A stretch of 64,000 bases of DNA from Mycobacterium aquaticum (GCF_002086485.1 NZ_MVHF01000009.1:124001-188000), one strand, 5' to 3'; numbered from the stretch's first letter, positions 17,800 through 27,090 are shown. Notes: generated by a model not told the origin, from the sequence alone. Numbers and translations are program-made.

Positions 17800-20282
17800 C
17801 GTCGCGCTATGGCCAGTTGGCCTACACGTCGTTCGATGCTGTCGGTTCGGCCGGCGGCTGGCAGGTCAAGCAGACCACCGGTGGTCTGACGCAGGAAGAA
17901 ACCCAGCAGCTGATCGCCGGGGTGCGCACGGTGTTCCGGCCGGTGCAGCCGCTGCCCGATTACCCGACACCCGAACAGCTCGAGCAGGGACCGCGACGGC
18001 TGGCCTACGGCAGGGTCGACACCGGTACGGGGTACTGGCACACCGTGCCCGCGGGGTCGGACAGCACCGGTCGGCCGGGCAACGTGTTCGCGCACGTCGT
18101 GCTGGACCGCACGCCGCTGTCGGCGCCATGCCGACGGCCGATCCAGTGGTGGCGCTCGCCGCAATGGGCACGTCCGTACGGTGCCGCGGCGGTGAGCAGG
18201 GCGACGATTCCCGACAGCCCACCCGAGCCGGGCACGGTGGTGACCAAGGACAGTGTGGTGGCGTTCGCGCTGGACACCAGCACGTGGCGGCTGGCGACGC
18301 TGTTCGCGCTGCTCGATGCCGTGGCCGGGGCGCTCGACGGCGGAGCACCAGTGGTGCTCGGTGCGGAGTCGGTTGAATCGGCTGCGCAGTGGATCGGGCT
18401 GGTGAGCTTTCTGATGTCGCCGGGAACCGCTGCGACCCTGAGCTTCTCCACGTTCGACCGCGCCGACCAGGTCATGCTGGCGCTGCACAGCGGGCAGCTG
18501 CTGACGGCCGTGCCGATCGGTGATCTGGATGCCGTGCCTGCAGGCGTCGTCGTGATCAGCGAGACCGAAGCGGTGTCGATGGGCGAGCTCGACGGCGAGC
18601 CGCACAGGACCGCACGCGGGCACACCATCGAGGCCACGCACTGGTCGGCGATGGCCCAGGTGGTGCTGCTGGAACCACATTCGGCGCGCCGATTGCTCGA
18701 CGACATCGACCGGGTCGCCGAGCAGGTCAACGACGAGGGTCTGCACCCGGCCTGGCCGACGGCCATGGTGGTGGCCGGCCGCCCTGAGTTTGCTGACGCC
18801 GTCGAAGAGGCTCACGAGGTGATCGCCGCCCACTCGCCTCCGGATGTCCCGGCCGGGTCGCAGGCGGCCCAGACCATCGCCGGTGTGCTGTCGGCAGTGG
18901 TCGGTACCAGCACCGCCGACGCCTGGCGCGCCGTGCAGGAACTGCCCGACGGGCCCGCCGCGGATTTCGCCGACGCGACGTATCTGAGCCGGGCCATCAC
19001 CGACGACACCTGGCTCGGGCAACTCGGTCCAATCCCGTTGGGCCCCAGATTGTTTCACGGGAAACCAACGCCTTCACAGGTGCAGTCGGCCATCGGTCCG
19101 GGGCTCGCCGCGGCCCGGGACCAAGGTCCTGAACGTGAGCTGCGCGTGATCGAACTGCTGCTCCGGGCAGGGGTCGCCGACGATCGGCTCGCCCCGGCGC
19201 TGCTCGACGATGTGGTGCCGCATCTCGACGATCCGGTGCGCGGTCCCAAAATGCGTCAGCGCGTCGACGTCGACGGCAGGTTGGCGATCGGTGCCGCTTT
19301 GCTGCGCGCCGGTGGTGACATCGAGGGCACCGTGATCGGTGACAACCTGCTCGACTGGCTGGCCGACGCCACCCCCTTGCCGGGCGCCGACGAACTGGCA
19401 CATGCCAGCCCTTGGGATCCGACCTGGATCCGGGCGGCGCTGCGCGGCATCCGGGCGGGCCGGCGCGGATCGGTCGAGCCGGGCGATTCCGGGGCGCAGC
19501 TGTGGTGGCTGCGCGCGACCGCCTCGCCGCATTTCGAACAGGCCGTCACGGATTCGGTCTGGGATCCGGCCGATCTGCTGCTGGCGTTGGGTGCTGACCC
19601 GATCACCGGGGCCGGCACAGTGCGCACCCTGGTGGGCGCGCCGGACTCGCCGGCGCTGACCGAGCTGGCCGGGCGGGTGATCGAAGGCAACGGTGACAGC
19701 ACGGCCGTGGCCTGCGCGGCGGTGCGGTACATCGACCCGCAGACGTGGATGCACCAGCGGTATGTGGAGACTCACCAGAGCGCCTACCTGCCGTTCTGGG
19801 ACCAGGTGCTGGGCAGCACCGAGCCCAGCGGCGTCCACCACGACTTCGCCGTGCGGATACTGACGTTCGCGCTGCTGGGTGTCATCGCCGGGCAGCCGTA
19901 CCCACAGGCCTGCGCGGCGTTGGCGGCCGATTCCGGTCTCGGCGGCGAGGCCATCGCGCGGGTGATGCCCCTGGTCGATGGCTACGAAGTGGCCCCGCAG
20001 GCCGTGCTGGCAGTGACGCTGCTGCGGGTCGCGTCGGCCGAGGATGCCCAGCAGCAGCTGGACGTGATCGATCAATTGATGGGGCAACTGGCCGAACGCG
20101 TGGCGGCAGGCATGCCCGGTGAGGAGAGCGACGTCGACGCGGTGACGATGCTGATGACACAGCTGTCCGGGGATGCCTCGGACGGCACGGTGCGGCGGTA
20201 CCGGAAGATGGTGGGCAGGCTGCTGGCCCGGCGCAATGACGCGCAACCGTCGCTGGCGGCCCGATTGCGGGGGAGTCGCTGA
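17796..20282 (+). CDS. GAP1-type GTPase-associated protein
   Basis: An 828-residue protein. The ATGA overlap with the preceding stop fixes the start. The N-terminal 150 or so residues (SRYGQLAYTSFDAVGSAGGWQVKQTTGGLT) match my recollection of the GAP1-N2 domain, and a middle region (FLMSPGTAATLSFSTFDRA) fits GAP1-M. The rest is alpha-helical. GAP1 proteins were defined by their co-occurrence with TRAFAC-class DO-GTPases in predicted conflict systems, where they are proposed to control the GTPase. Such a GTPase is encoded two genes downstream, supporting the assignment. No catalytic residues can be pointed to. The stop overlaps the next ATG by one base. Confidence 0.7.
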   Translation: MTSRYGQLAYTSFDAVGSAGGWQVKQTTGGLTQEETQQLIAGVRTVFRPVQPLPDYPTPEQLEQGPRRLAYGRVDTGTGYWHTVPAGSDSTGRPGNVFAHVVLDRTPLSAPCRRPIQWWRSPQWARPYGAAAVSRATIPDSPPEPGTVVTKDSVVAFALDTSTWRLATLFALLDAVAGALDGGAPVVLGAESVESAAQWIGLVSFLMSPGTAATLSFSTFDRADQVMLALHSGQLLTAVPIGDLDAVPAGVVVISETEAVSMGELDGEPHRTARGHTIEATHWSAMAQVVLLEPHSARRLLDDIDRVAEQVNDEGLHPAWPTAMVVAGRPEFADAVEEAHEVIAAHSPPDVPAGSQAAQTIAGVLSAVVGTSTADAWRAVQELPDGPAADFADATYLSRAITDDTWLGQLGPIPLGPRLFHGKPTPSQVQSAIGPGLAAARDQGPERELRVIELLLRAGVADDRLAPALLDDVVPHLDDPVRGPKMRQRVDVDGRLAIGAALLRAGGDIEGTVIGDNLLDWLADATPLPGADELAHASPWDPTWIRAALRGIRAGRRGSVEPGDSGAQLWWLRATASPHFEQAVTDSVWDPADLLLALGADPITGAGTVRTLVGAPDSPALTELAGRVIEGNGDSTAVACAAVRYIDPQTWMHQRYVETHQSAYLPFWDQVLGSTEPSGVHHDFAVRILTFALLGVIAGQPYPQACAALAADSGLGGEAIARVMPLVDGYEVAPQAVLAVTLLRVASAEDAQQQLDVIDQLMGQLAERVAAGMPGEESDVDAVTMLMTQLSGDASDGTVRRYRKMVGRLLARRNDAQPSLAARLRGSR

Positions 20283-21211
20283 TGCCGATCTATGTGGTGA
20301 ATGCACGCAACCAGCGGGTGCAGATACCCAGCCAGGCGCTGTCGGTGTCCATCACGGGCGCCGTCGGCGGCGCCGCACTCGAGGTGCACGGCGGACCCGA
20401 TCAGCCGGTGGTGCGCTCGAGCGCGCATCAGGCGTTGCTGCCGAGTCTCACCGGCCCGGTCATGGTGTCGGTGCGTCCGGTGGGCACCGACCGGTTCGGC
20501 AGCGGGACGGTCATCCACCTGGCGATCGCCCACGACAATCCCGGTGACGTCGATCCGGTTCAGGTGATGTTCGACCCGATCGACGTCAGCGGTGACACCG
20601 GGGTGACGTTCGCCAAGCTGACCCCGGACGGCACGCAGATCGACATCTCGGTCAGCGCGGTTGCCGATACCCAGCTGAGCCCGTTGGCCACCGCCGCGCG
20701 CACCTCGGCGCGCAAGATCACCGGCCGCGGGCCGGGGGAGTCCGACGGGTCGGTTCTGATCGCACTCGACAGCTCGGCGTCGATGCGCAGCTGGTTCGCC
20801 GACGGCAGCGTGGTGGCCGCCACCGAGATCGTGGTCGGCGTGGCCGACGCGGTGGGTGTGCGCAACATATCGGCGGTGCTGGTGGGTGCCGACGTGGTCC
20901 CGATCGCCGCGACGGGTGGTGCGGAGCTGGGAGAGGCGGTCCGGCGGGCGACGCCGCGCTGGTCTGCCGGCGCCCGCTGGACCCGGCTGACACCCGGGCG
21001 CTCCCGCGTGGTGGTCTGCGCGGACTACCCCACAAGCGCGGTGCGGCAACGGTTTCCGGTGATCGCGCTGTCCAATGACCGCAGGCTCGACGCTGCCGGT
21101 GCGCGGCTTCCCGCGCCACGGCCGGGCAACGAGGCGATCGCCGAGTTGCTGGCCCATCCCCCTGTGCTGGACCGGATCACGGCGTCGCTGGTGAAGGCCC
21201 TGGCCCCATGA
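20282..21211 (+). CDS. Cytoplasmic vWA-like protein of the GAP1/GTPase module
   Basis: A 309-residue protein. The first 130 or so residues are beta-rich (MPIYVVNARNQRVQIPSQAL, with many VxV strands). A Rossmann-like vWA domain follows, with a MIDAS-like DSSAS at about 162-166 (SVLIALDSSASMRSWFADG). No signal peptide or TM segment is present, so this is a second vWA protein acting inside the cell, in contrast to the exported one at 6455. It overlaps the GTPase gene by 4 bp (ATGA), which suggests that the two proteins form a complex. The function of the N-terminal beta domain is unknown. Confidence 0.7.
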   Translation: MPIYVVNARNQRVQIPSQALSVSITGAVGGAALEVHGGPDQPVVRSSAHQALLPSLTGPVMVSVRPVGTDRFGSGTVIHLAIAHDNPGDVDPVQVMFDPIDVSGDTGVTFAKLTPDGTQIDISVSAVADTQLSPLATAARTSARKITGRGPGESDGSVLIALDSSASMRSWFADGSVVAATEIVVGVADAVGVRNISAVLVGADVVPIAATGGAELGEAVRRATPRWSAGARWTRLTPGRSRVVVCADYPTSAVRQRFPVIALSNDRRLDAAGARLPAPRPGNEAIAELLAHPPVLDRITASLVKALAP

Positions 21212-22365
21212 GCAAATGCCCGCGCTGTTTTTCGGCGCTCAACCCGAACCAGCATCTGTGGACGTTGTCCGCCCAGGCCGGCGGCACGCGCTACCGCGAC
21301 GACGTCGCGACGGCGTACTTGGGGGCGCCGGCCGACTGCGGCCCGCTCTACACCTGGACCCGCACGCCGGGCTACAACGGCCCGCCGCCGCCGACCGCGG
21401 AGGCCAGCCGAGCTCTGCAGGGTCCGGCGGTCGAGATCTGCCCGGTCTGCCACTACGTGTTGCCCGAGGGCTGGCGGCAGGGGCACGCCATCTGCATCGC
21501 CATGGCCGGGGCGCGTGCCACCGGCAAGAGCCTCTACATCGGCGTGTTGGTGAAACAGCTTGAGCTGCTGTGTGAACGGCTCGGTGTGTCCATGGAGCCG
21601 GTCACCCGCGCGACTGCACAGGCCTATGCGACCAACTACGAGACGCCGCTGTACGTGCAGCGTGGGCTGATCCCGCCGACCCCGACCGTGCACACCCAGG
21701 CCTCGACGCAGCGTGAACCGCTGATGTTCTCGATCGGCATCTGGCATGGGGTGCGGCGGTTCCTGGTGTTGCGGGACGTGGCCGGTGAGGACATGGAGTC
21801 CGGTGATCTGCACACGCCGCCGTTCCGGTTCTTCGCCAACGCCGACGCGGTGTTCTTCATGTTCGACCCGTTGCGGGTCAAGGCAATTCGCGATCAACTG
21901 CAGGATCTGCTGCCCGCCCAGCTGTTCAGCGGTGGCGATCCGCGATCGGTGCTCAACAACGTGATGATGGCGGTCGCGCCGGGCCAGCCCAAACTGGCGG
22001 TGATCCTGTCGAAGTTCGACGCCTTGCGCGTGCTGCGGGAAGTCGAAGGCTCCGAATGGAGCCTGATCATGTCCAACGCGGGCGCGGCCTACCTTCGGGA
22101 CACCTCCGACAGCCAGCAGTACGACGAGGTCGGCGGGCAGTTGATGCACGAAGAGGTTCGCAGTCTGCTGACCCGGCTCAATGCCGGCTCGATCGTCGCC
22201 GCGGTCGAGAACCCTTCGAGCGGGATGCGTTTGCAGAACCGCTATTTCGTCGTATCCGCGCTGGGGCAGCCACCCAGCGGCAACCGGCTGCATTCGCGGG
22301 GTATCGCCCCGTTCCGGTGCGCTGATCCGGTTCGGTGGGTGACGTCGAGCTTCGGGGTTCTGTAG
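21208..22365 (+). CDS. Zinc-ribbon P-loop GTPase, DO-GTPase2-like
   Basis: A 385-residue protein. Two CxxC pairs (C4/C7 and C78/C81) can form a zinc ribbon that precedes the G domain. The G domain shows a P-loop GARATGKS (101-108), a switch II-like DVAGED (from about D190) and a specificity motif SKFD (about 268-271) in place of NKxD. This matches the double-GTPase 2 type of TRAFAC GTPase associated with GAP1 and vWA proteins. GTP hydrolysis is predicted to be the switch of the operon product. It is the last cytoplasmic component; the next gene, a membrane protein, begins 2 bp later. The P-loop class is firm, the exact family name less so. Confidence 0.75.
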   Translation: MSKCPRCFSALNPNQHLWTLSAQAGGTRYRDDVATAYLGAPADCGPLYTWTRTPGYNGPPPPTAEASRALQGPAVEICPVCHYVLPEGWRQGHAICIAMAGARATGKSLYIGVLVKQLELLCERLGVSMEPVTRATAQAYATNYETPLYVQRGLIPPTPTVHTQASTQREPLMFSIGIWHGVRRFLVLRDVAGEDMESGDLHTPPFRFFANADAVFFMFDPLRVKAIRDQLQDLLPAQLFSGGDPRSVLNNVMMAVAPGQPKLAVILSKFDALRVLREVEGSEWSLIMSNAGAAYLRDTSDSQQYDEVGGQLMHEEVRSLLTRLNAGSIVAAVENPSSGMRLQNRYFVVSALGQPPSGNRLHSRGIAPFRCADPVRWVTSSFGVL

Positions 22366-22367
22366 GG

Positions 22368-23255
22368 GTGACGCAAGGTTGGGGGGATCCGTTCGGCGGG
22401 GCGCCGTTCGGTCAGTCACCGGATGGTCCACCGATCATCTCCGCGCCGGCTCACGTGCCGCAGTCGCAGCCGCCGCGCAGATCCAAGACCGTTGTGATGC
22501 TGGCGACCGTCGGCGGGATCGCGACCATAGCCGTTGCAGCGCTGGTCATCTGGGCCGTGATTCCCGACTCGTCCAGCACCCCGGCAGCAGGTCCCGCATC
22601 GACGACCACGTCGGCGCCGACCACCCCGGCGGCGCCGGCGCTGGCGACCGCGGCTCAACTGCCCGGCTTGCTGCTGAGCCTCGACGAGGCCAAGAGCGCG
22701 ACAGGCGCGACGAGCACCGCCTACACCGTGACCGACAAGCAGCAGTTCAACGCCTCCGAAGGGGTTGCAACACAGCCTGACAACTGCCGCTCGGCGTTGT
22801 TCACCGGGGCCGGCGAGATATTCGTCAACAGTGGTGCCACCGCGACGTATTCGCGATCCATCGTGCTGCCCGACCCGTTGACCACGACCGAGTTGGGCGG
22901 TGTCGAAGAACGAGTGGTGTTGTACCCGAACACATCTGCGGCAACCAAGCAGGCCGCGACCATCGAGAATCTGTGGCGGGGGTGCGTCGGCCTGCTGACC
23001 GAGACGCTGAACCACGGTAAGAACTGGATCAAATACCAGGTGGACCCGCTGACCCGCTCACCGCAGGATCCGTCGATCGTGGTGTTGAGCAGCATCGTGA
23101 CCGATACGCCCGGTGTTCCCAACTTCCGCAACGTCCGGGTCGTCGCCGCCAAGAACAATGTCCTGGTCGACGTCGCCGTTTTCGGTGGCAACTTCGGCGA
23201 CGGCCCGCAGCGGATCACCGCCGAAATCCTCGCGCGGATAGGCGGTCTGACATGA
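22368..23255 (+). CDS. Membrane-anchored protein with PknH-like extracellular sensor domain (copy 1)
   Basis: A 295-residue protein. The GTG at 22368 is chosen because it gives TQGWGDPFGGAPFGQ, matching the heads of the two following paralogues. A short Pro-rich cytoplasmic head precedes one TM helix (about 44-65, VVMLATVGGIATIAVAALVIWAV). A Thr/Ala/Pro linker and a C-terminal domain of about 190 residues follow, with paired cysteines (DNCRSALF and WRGCVGLL). That domain resembles the extracellular PknH_C sensor of mycobacterial Ser/Thr kinases, but no kinase domain is attached. It likely supplies ligand sensing or envelope attachment to the GTPase module. Confidence 0.75.
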   Translation: MTQGWGDPFGGAPFGQSPDGPPIISAPAHVPQSQPPRRSKTVVMLATVGGIATIAVAALVIWAVIPDSSSTPAAGPASTTTSAPTTPAAPALATAAQLPGLLLSLDEAKSATGATSTAYTVTDKQQFNASEGVATQPDNCRSALFTGAGEIFVNSGATATYSRSIVLPDPLTTTELGGVEERVVLYPNTSAATKQAATIENLWRGCVGLLTETLNHGKNWIKYQVDPLTRSPQDPSIVVLSSIVTDTPGVPNFRNVRVVAAKNNVLVDVAVFGGNFGDGPQRITAEILARIGGLT

Positions 23256-24268
23256 CCTACCCCCCTCCCGACGATCCGTTCGGCGGCATGCCGTTCGGTC
23301 AACTGCCGTCGGTTCCGCCACCGCCCTACAGTGGCCCGCCCGTCATTCCGGCTGCGCCGCAACCGCCGTCACCGTCCGGCGAGGTCAACACCTTCGCGAC
23401 GCTCTCGGTGGTGTTCGCGTTCGTGTTCGCCCCGATCGGTGCGGTGCTCGGCCACCTAGGCTTGTCGCAGGTCAAGCGGACCGGCCAGCGCGGCCACGAC
23501 CGCGCCCTCATCGGCGTGGCCCTGTCGTACACGTTCATCGTGGCGGCCGTCGTCGGCCTCGTGGTGTGGATCGCGATGAAACCGCCGGCTTCCGAGTCGA
23601 AAACCGTTGCCTCACAGACCACTACGACGACCACCTCGGCGCAGACCACGACCACGAGCCTGCCGCCGCCGCCTCCGCCACCCCCGCCGCCGGTCGCACC
23701 CGCGGACATGGCCGGCTTGTTGCCGAGCCTGGACGAGATGCGTCAGCTCATGAACAACCCCGACCTGACCGATGCGGGCAACGGCGACGAGGTGGGCGTG
23801 GTTTCTTCGTCGGTGCAGACCTTCGACCCGCCCGAATGCGTGGTGTCGATGAATTCGTTCACCCCAGAGCCGTACAAGGACAGCGGCTACCGCTCGGTGC
23901 TGTCGGTGAATGCCTCCGGGCCCCACGGCAACACCCAGGCAGGCATCGGTGTGGCCGTGTTCGACGACGCCGCCGCAGCGCAGAAGACGCTGACCAACTA
24001 CATCGCGCTGCTGCAGCAGTGTGCCGGGAAGACACTGACGTGGACCATCGTCCAGGACGGCAAGTGGTCCAAGTTCATCCTCGGCGCGCCCGAAAACAGC
24101 GGCGCTGTAACGGGAGTGCACAACACCAACATCGGTTCGACCACCGGCATCTATCGGGCCATCGGAGCCAAGTCCAATGTCCTGGTCGACGTGCAGATGG
24201 TCGGCGCCGGACTCACCGACCAGAACATCAGAGCCGTCAACAACGTCCTCGACAAGATCCCGGGCTGA
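23252..24268 (+). CDS. DUF4190 membrane protein with extracellular domain (copy 2)
   Basis: A 338-residue protein whose start overlaps the previous stop as ATGA. The Pro-rich head DDPFGGMPFGQ is followed by a DUF4190 TM hairpin (NTFATLSVVFAFVFAPIGAVLG, about 46-109), a Thr/Pro linker and an exported C-terminal domain with two cysteines (PPECVVSM and LLQQCAGK). The C-terminal domain is about as long as, and laid out like, the PknH-like domains of its neighbours but is more divergent. The hairpin is nearly the same as in the protein at 4906 and in the ESX-1-embedded protein at 48885, so the same module was used in two systems. Function unknown; a sensor role is inferred. Confidence 0.7.
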   Translation: MTYPPPDDPFGGMPFGQLPSVPPPPYSGPPVIPAAPQPPSPSGEVNTFATLSVVFAFVFAPIGAVLGHLGLSQVKRTGQRGHDRALIGVALSYTFIVAAVVGLVVWIAMKPPASESKTVASQTTTTTTSAQTTTTSLPPPPPPPPPPVAPADMAGLLPSLDEMRQLMNNPDLTDAGNGDEVGVVSSSVQTFDPPECVVSMNSFTPEPYKDSGYRSVLSVNASGPHGNTQAGIGVAVFDDAAAAQKTLTNYIALLQQCAGKTLTWTIVQDGKWSKFILGAPENSGAVTGVHNTNIGSTTGIYRAIGAKSNVLVDVQMVGAGLTDQNIRAVNNVLDKIPG

Positions 24269-24269
24269 C

Positions 24270-25175
24270 ATGACGTACCCGGGTGGACCAGACGACCCGT
24301 TCGGCGGGGCGCCGTTCGGTAGCTATCCCGCCGGCCAGCAGCCCCCGTACGCTGGACCGCCCGTCATCCCGGCGCCCGTACCGCAGTCGCGGCCGCGCCG
24401 GAAACGACGCGGCGTGATCCTCGCGGCAGTGGCCGCCGTTGTGGTGATATCCGTTGTCGCAGTGGTGGTCTGGCTCGTCCTGCCCGATAATCGCAGCACT
24501 CCGTCGGCCGGGCCGGCGGTGACCACGACGACGACACAGTCGACGAGCACCACCCCGACCTTGAGTGTGCCGGAACCCGTGAGCCCGTCGCAGCTGGCCG
24601 GCTTTCTGCTGTCCCTCGACGACGTCAAGCGATTGGCGAACGCCGCCAACGACTACAAGACGACCGACAGCACAGCACTCAACGGATCGGAGGGCATCAC
24701 CGTCACCCCGCCCCAGTGCGTCTCCGCGTTGTTCGGCGGTGGCACCGAGGAATTCGTGCCAAGCGATGTCATCGCGACCCTCGCCCGCAACGTGAGCCTG
24801 GTCGGGGACATGAAGAAGGTCGGCCTCGGCGGTCTCGACCAGCGCGTGGTGCTCTACGAAAACCCCTCTGTGGCAAGCCGGCTCGTCTCCGACATCGAGG
24901 CGAAGTGGCGTGGCTGTGCAGGCCCGGTGTCTGTTGCCTTCGACGATGGCACCCCCACCTCGCATTACACGGTGCGGGCGGTCACCCACGGCAACCGGAA
25001 TCCGTCGATCGTGTTGGTGAGCGCGACAATGGACAATTCGGCGCTGTTCGTCAGCACGCGGGCTGTCGTGGCCAAGGCCAACGTCGTCGTCGACCTGGCT
25101 CTGATGGGCGCCGATCTCGGCGAGAGCGCGGAATCGATCGCGCTCGAGATCCTGTCGCGCATACCGAGCTCCTAG
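24270..25175 (+). CDS. Membrane-anchored protein with PknH-like extracellular sensor domain (copy 3)
   Basis: A 301-residue protein. The ATG at 24270 is one base after the previous stop and gives the family head TYPGGPDDPFGGAPFG; a longer in-frame start would overlap the previous gene by 92 bp. One TM helix (about 46-68, VILAAVAAVVVISVVAVVVWLVL) and a Thr-rich linker lead to a PknH-like domain with the cysteine pair in PPQCVSALFGG and WRGCAGPV. It is the closest paralogue of the protein at 22368 and the last gene of the operon. After its stop, 126 bp without an obvious hairpin lead to the next, unrelated gene. Confidence 0.75.
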   Translation: MTYPGGPDDPFGGAPFGSYPAGQQPPYAGPPVIPAPVPQSRPRRKRRGVILAAVAAVVVISVVAVVVWLVLPDNRSTPSAGPAVTTTTTQSTSTTPTLSVPEPVSPSQLAGFLLSLDDVKRLANAANDYKTTDSTALNGSEGITVTPPQCVSALFGGGTEEFVPSDVIATLARNVSLVGDMKKVGLGGLDQRVVLYENPSVASRLVSDIEAKWRGCAGPVSVAFDDGTPTSHYTVRAVTHGNRNPSIVLVSATMDNSALFVSTRAVVAKANVVVDLALMGADLGESAESIALEILSRIPSS

Positions 25176-25301
25176 GCGCAAACGCTAGCCGACTCTGTGC
25201 AAGTCCTCGCCGACGTGGTGGGTAGCCGCCGGGATAGGTGGCTGACGGGGCGCCCCTCGCCGCCACTTATGGTGGGCGGATGAGCAGAGAGGTGCTGGTG
25301 C

Positions 25302-25817
25302 GTGGGTAAGAACGAACGCGCGAAGATCGTCATGGCCGACGACGAGATCGCGGAATTCATCGAGCACAGCCGCACGGCGACCATGGCGACGCTGCAGGCC
25401 GACGGCAGGCCGCACCTCGTCGCGATGTGGTACGCGGTGCTCGACGGTGAGATCTGGTTCGAGACCAAGGCCAAGTCACAGAAGGCGGTCAACCTGCGCC
25501 GCGATCCCACGGTCACGGTGATGATCGAGGACGGGCTCACCTACGGAACCCTGCGTGGCGTGTCCATCGACGGCCGTGCCGAGATCGTCGACGACCCGGA
25601 AACCATTCTGCGCGTGGGCATCAGCGTGTGGGAGCGCTACACCGGCCCCTACACCGAGGAGATGCGGCCGTTCGTCGACCAGATGATGAACAACCGCATC
25701 GCGGTGCGGGTGGTGCCCGGCCGGCTGCGGAGTTGGGATCACCGCAAGTTGGGCTTGCCCGCCATGCCGGTGAGCGGCAGCACGGCGCAATACCTGGGTG
25801 ACGGCGCGTCCGGCTAG
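25302..25817 (+). CDS. Split-barrel FMN/F420-binding oxidoreductase (pyridoxamine oxidase-like)
   Basis: A 171-residue split beta-barrel protein starting at GTG. Signatures include TATMATLQADGRPHLVAMWYAVLDGEIWFET and KAVNLRRDPTVTVMIEDG. This resembles the Rv1155-type group of mycobacterial flavin/deazaflavin oxidoreductases (PPOX class, FDOR-B), many of which use cofactor F420. Substrates range from biliverdin to quinones and cannot be assigned here. The gene is probably separate from the large operon (126-bp gap) and is convergent with the pirin gene. Confidence 0.8.
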   Translation: MGKNERAKIVMADDEIAEFIEHSRTATMATLQADGRPHLVAMWYAVLDGEIWFETKAKSQKAVNLRRDPTVTVMIEDGLTYGTLRGVSIDGRAEIVDDPETILRVGISVWERYTGPYTEEMRPFVDQMMNNRIAVRVVPGRLRSWDHRKLGLPAMPVSGSTAQYLGDGASG

Positions 25818-26779
25818 GCCGTCGGGTGCGGCCGCGGCTTGAGCTTGGCGTTGGGCAGCGGCGGCGCTGGCAGCCGCGCGATCCGGCCGGCATATCCCTC
25901 GACGTCGCCGAACCGGGCGGCATTGGCTTGCCACTGTTCCCGGTAGGCGGCGATGTCGTCATGGCTGCGTCCGACGAAGTTCCACCACATCACCAGTTCC
26001 TCGCGGAACGGGACACCGCCGAGGATGATCAGGCGAGCGGGGCCCGACCCGCGATTGACCAGGTGAAGTTCGTGATGACCGGGGCTCTGGTAGGCGAGGT
26101 CGGCGACCGCCAGCGGCGTTCCGGCCACCTCGACGTCGCCTTCGTCGAGCAGCACACCATGTTCGAAGGTCGGGTCGACCGGCAGGGTCACGGTGGCGCC
26201 CGGATCGACGTCGAGCTGGGCGCCGAGCAGTGGGGTGAAAGTGTGTACCGGCGAACGCGAATCGGCCAACTCGCCGAGGAACACCCGTAGCGTCGCATCG
26301 CCGAGGTTGCGGGCCGGCGGTGCGTAGTGTGCGAAATCGCGGTCGGTGTCGCGGTCGGCGTCGGGCAGGGCGACCCACAACTGCACGCCGTGCAGGATGG
26401 TCGTGGTGGAGGTGGAGACCTCGGAGTGGCAGATGCCTGCGCCTGCCGTCATGAGGTTCAGCTCGCCGGGACGGACCCACGCGTGCACCCCGGCACTGTC
26501 GCGGTGTTCGATCTCGCCTTGGAAGAGCCAGCTCACGGTCTGCAATCCGGTGTGCGGATGGGGCGGGACGTCCATGCCGGTACCGCCGCGGACATCGTGG
26601 GGACCGTAGTGGTCGGCGAAGCACCACGCACCGATCAGCGACCGGTCACGTTGCGGCAGGGTGCGCCGCACCAGCAGAGCCCGCGGCCCGCCGAGCGGCA
26701 CCTCACGTGCGTGCAATACCCCGGTGAATGTCGAAGCCGTGCAGGTGACTTCGGCCGGGAGGGCGTCGGTGTTGCTCAT
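25814..26779 (-). CDS. Pirin-family bicupin protein
   Basis: A 321-residue bicupin. The start at 26779 is preferred because it gives [10 protein letters not shown]; the longer frame adds 11 unlikely residues. Metal-site signatures are [42 protein letters not shown] and the pirin GAGICHSE motif. Pirins are iron-binding proteins variously described as quercetinases, redox sensors or transcription cofactors. It overlaps the preceding convergent gene by 4 bp. No pathway context is available. Confidence 0.88.
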   Translation of the reverse strand: MSNTDALPAEVTCTASTFTGVLHAREVPLGGPRALLVRRTLPQRDRSLIGAWCFADHYGPHDVRGGTGMDVPPHPHTGLQTVSWLFQGEIEHRDSAGVHAWVRPGELNLMTAGAGICHSEVSTSTTTILHGVQLWVALPDADRDTDRDFAHYAPPARNLGDATLRVFLGELADSRSPVHTFTPLLGAQLDVDPGATVTLPVDPTFEHGVLLDEGDVEVAGTPLAVADLAYQSPGHHELHLVNRGSGPARLIILGGVPFREELVMWWNFVGRSHDDIAAYREQWQANAARFGDVEGYAGRIARLPAPPLPNAKLKPRPHPTA

Positions 26780-26832
26780 ATTGCCACCGTAGTGCGATCC
26801 AGTGTGCGCCACGCGTGGTTAGCATGTCCGGC

Positions 26833-27090
26833 ATGACCCGTCCGCTGACCGCCGACGATGTTCGCAATGTCGCGTTGACGAAACCGCCCGTGGGTAAACG
26901 TGGTTACGACCGCAAGTCCGTCGACGACTTCCTGCAACTCGTCGCCCGCCGGCTCGAGGGCCGTGGACATCTGAGCGCAGGCGATGTGCGCAACATTGCT
27001 TTCCCGAAGCCACCGCTGTTCCAGCGGGGATACAACGAGGACGAGGTCGATCGTCTGCTCGATGCGGTAGTCGCCACGCTCGAGCGCTGA
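26833..27090 (+). CDS. Small protein with two tandem DivIVA-type motifs
   Basis: About 85 residues from the ATG at 26833; alternative starts at 26824 and 26815 add three or six residues. The protein is two copies of one motif, [30 protein letters not shown] and [30 protein letters not shown]. Each has the form xDVRNxxFxKPPxxxRGYxxxxVDxxL. This matches the short N-terminal DivIVA/Wag31 membrane-binding segment as found in actinobacterial DivIVA-domain mini-proteins. DivIVA motifs target negatively curved membrane at poles and septa. There is no coiled coil, so it cannot assemble like Wag31. Polar localisation is a prediction. Confidence 0.75.
   Translation: MTRPLTADDVRNVALTKPPVGKRGYDRKSVDDFLQLVARRLEGRGHLSAGDVRNIAFPKPPLFQRGYNEDEVDRLLDAVVATLER

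Noticed and set aside
17595..19058. 487-codon minus-strand frame opposite the GAP1-type gene
   Set aside because: Antisense shadow; it crosses the ATGA-coupled junction of two real genes and has a biased composition.
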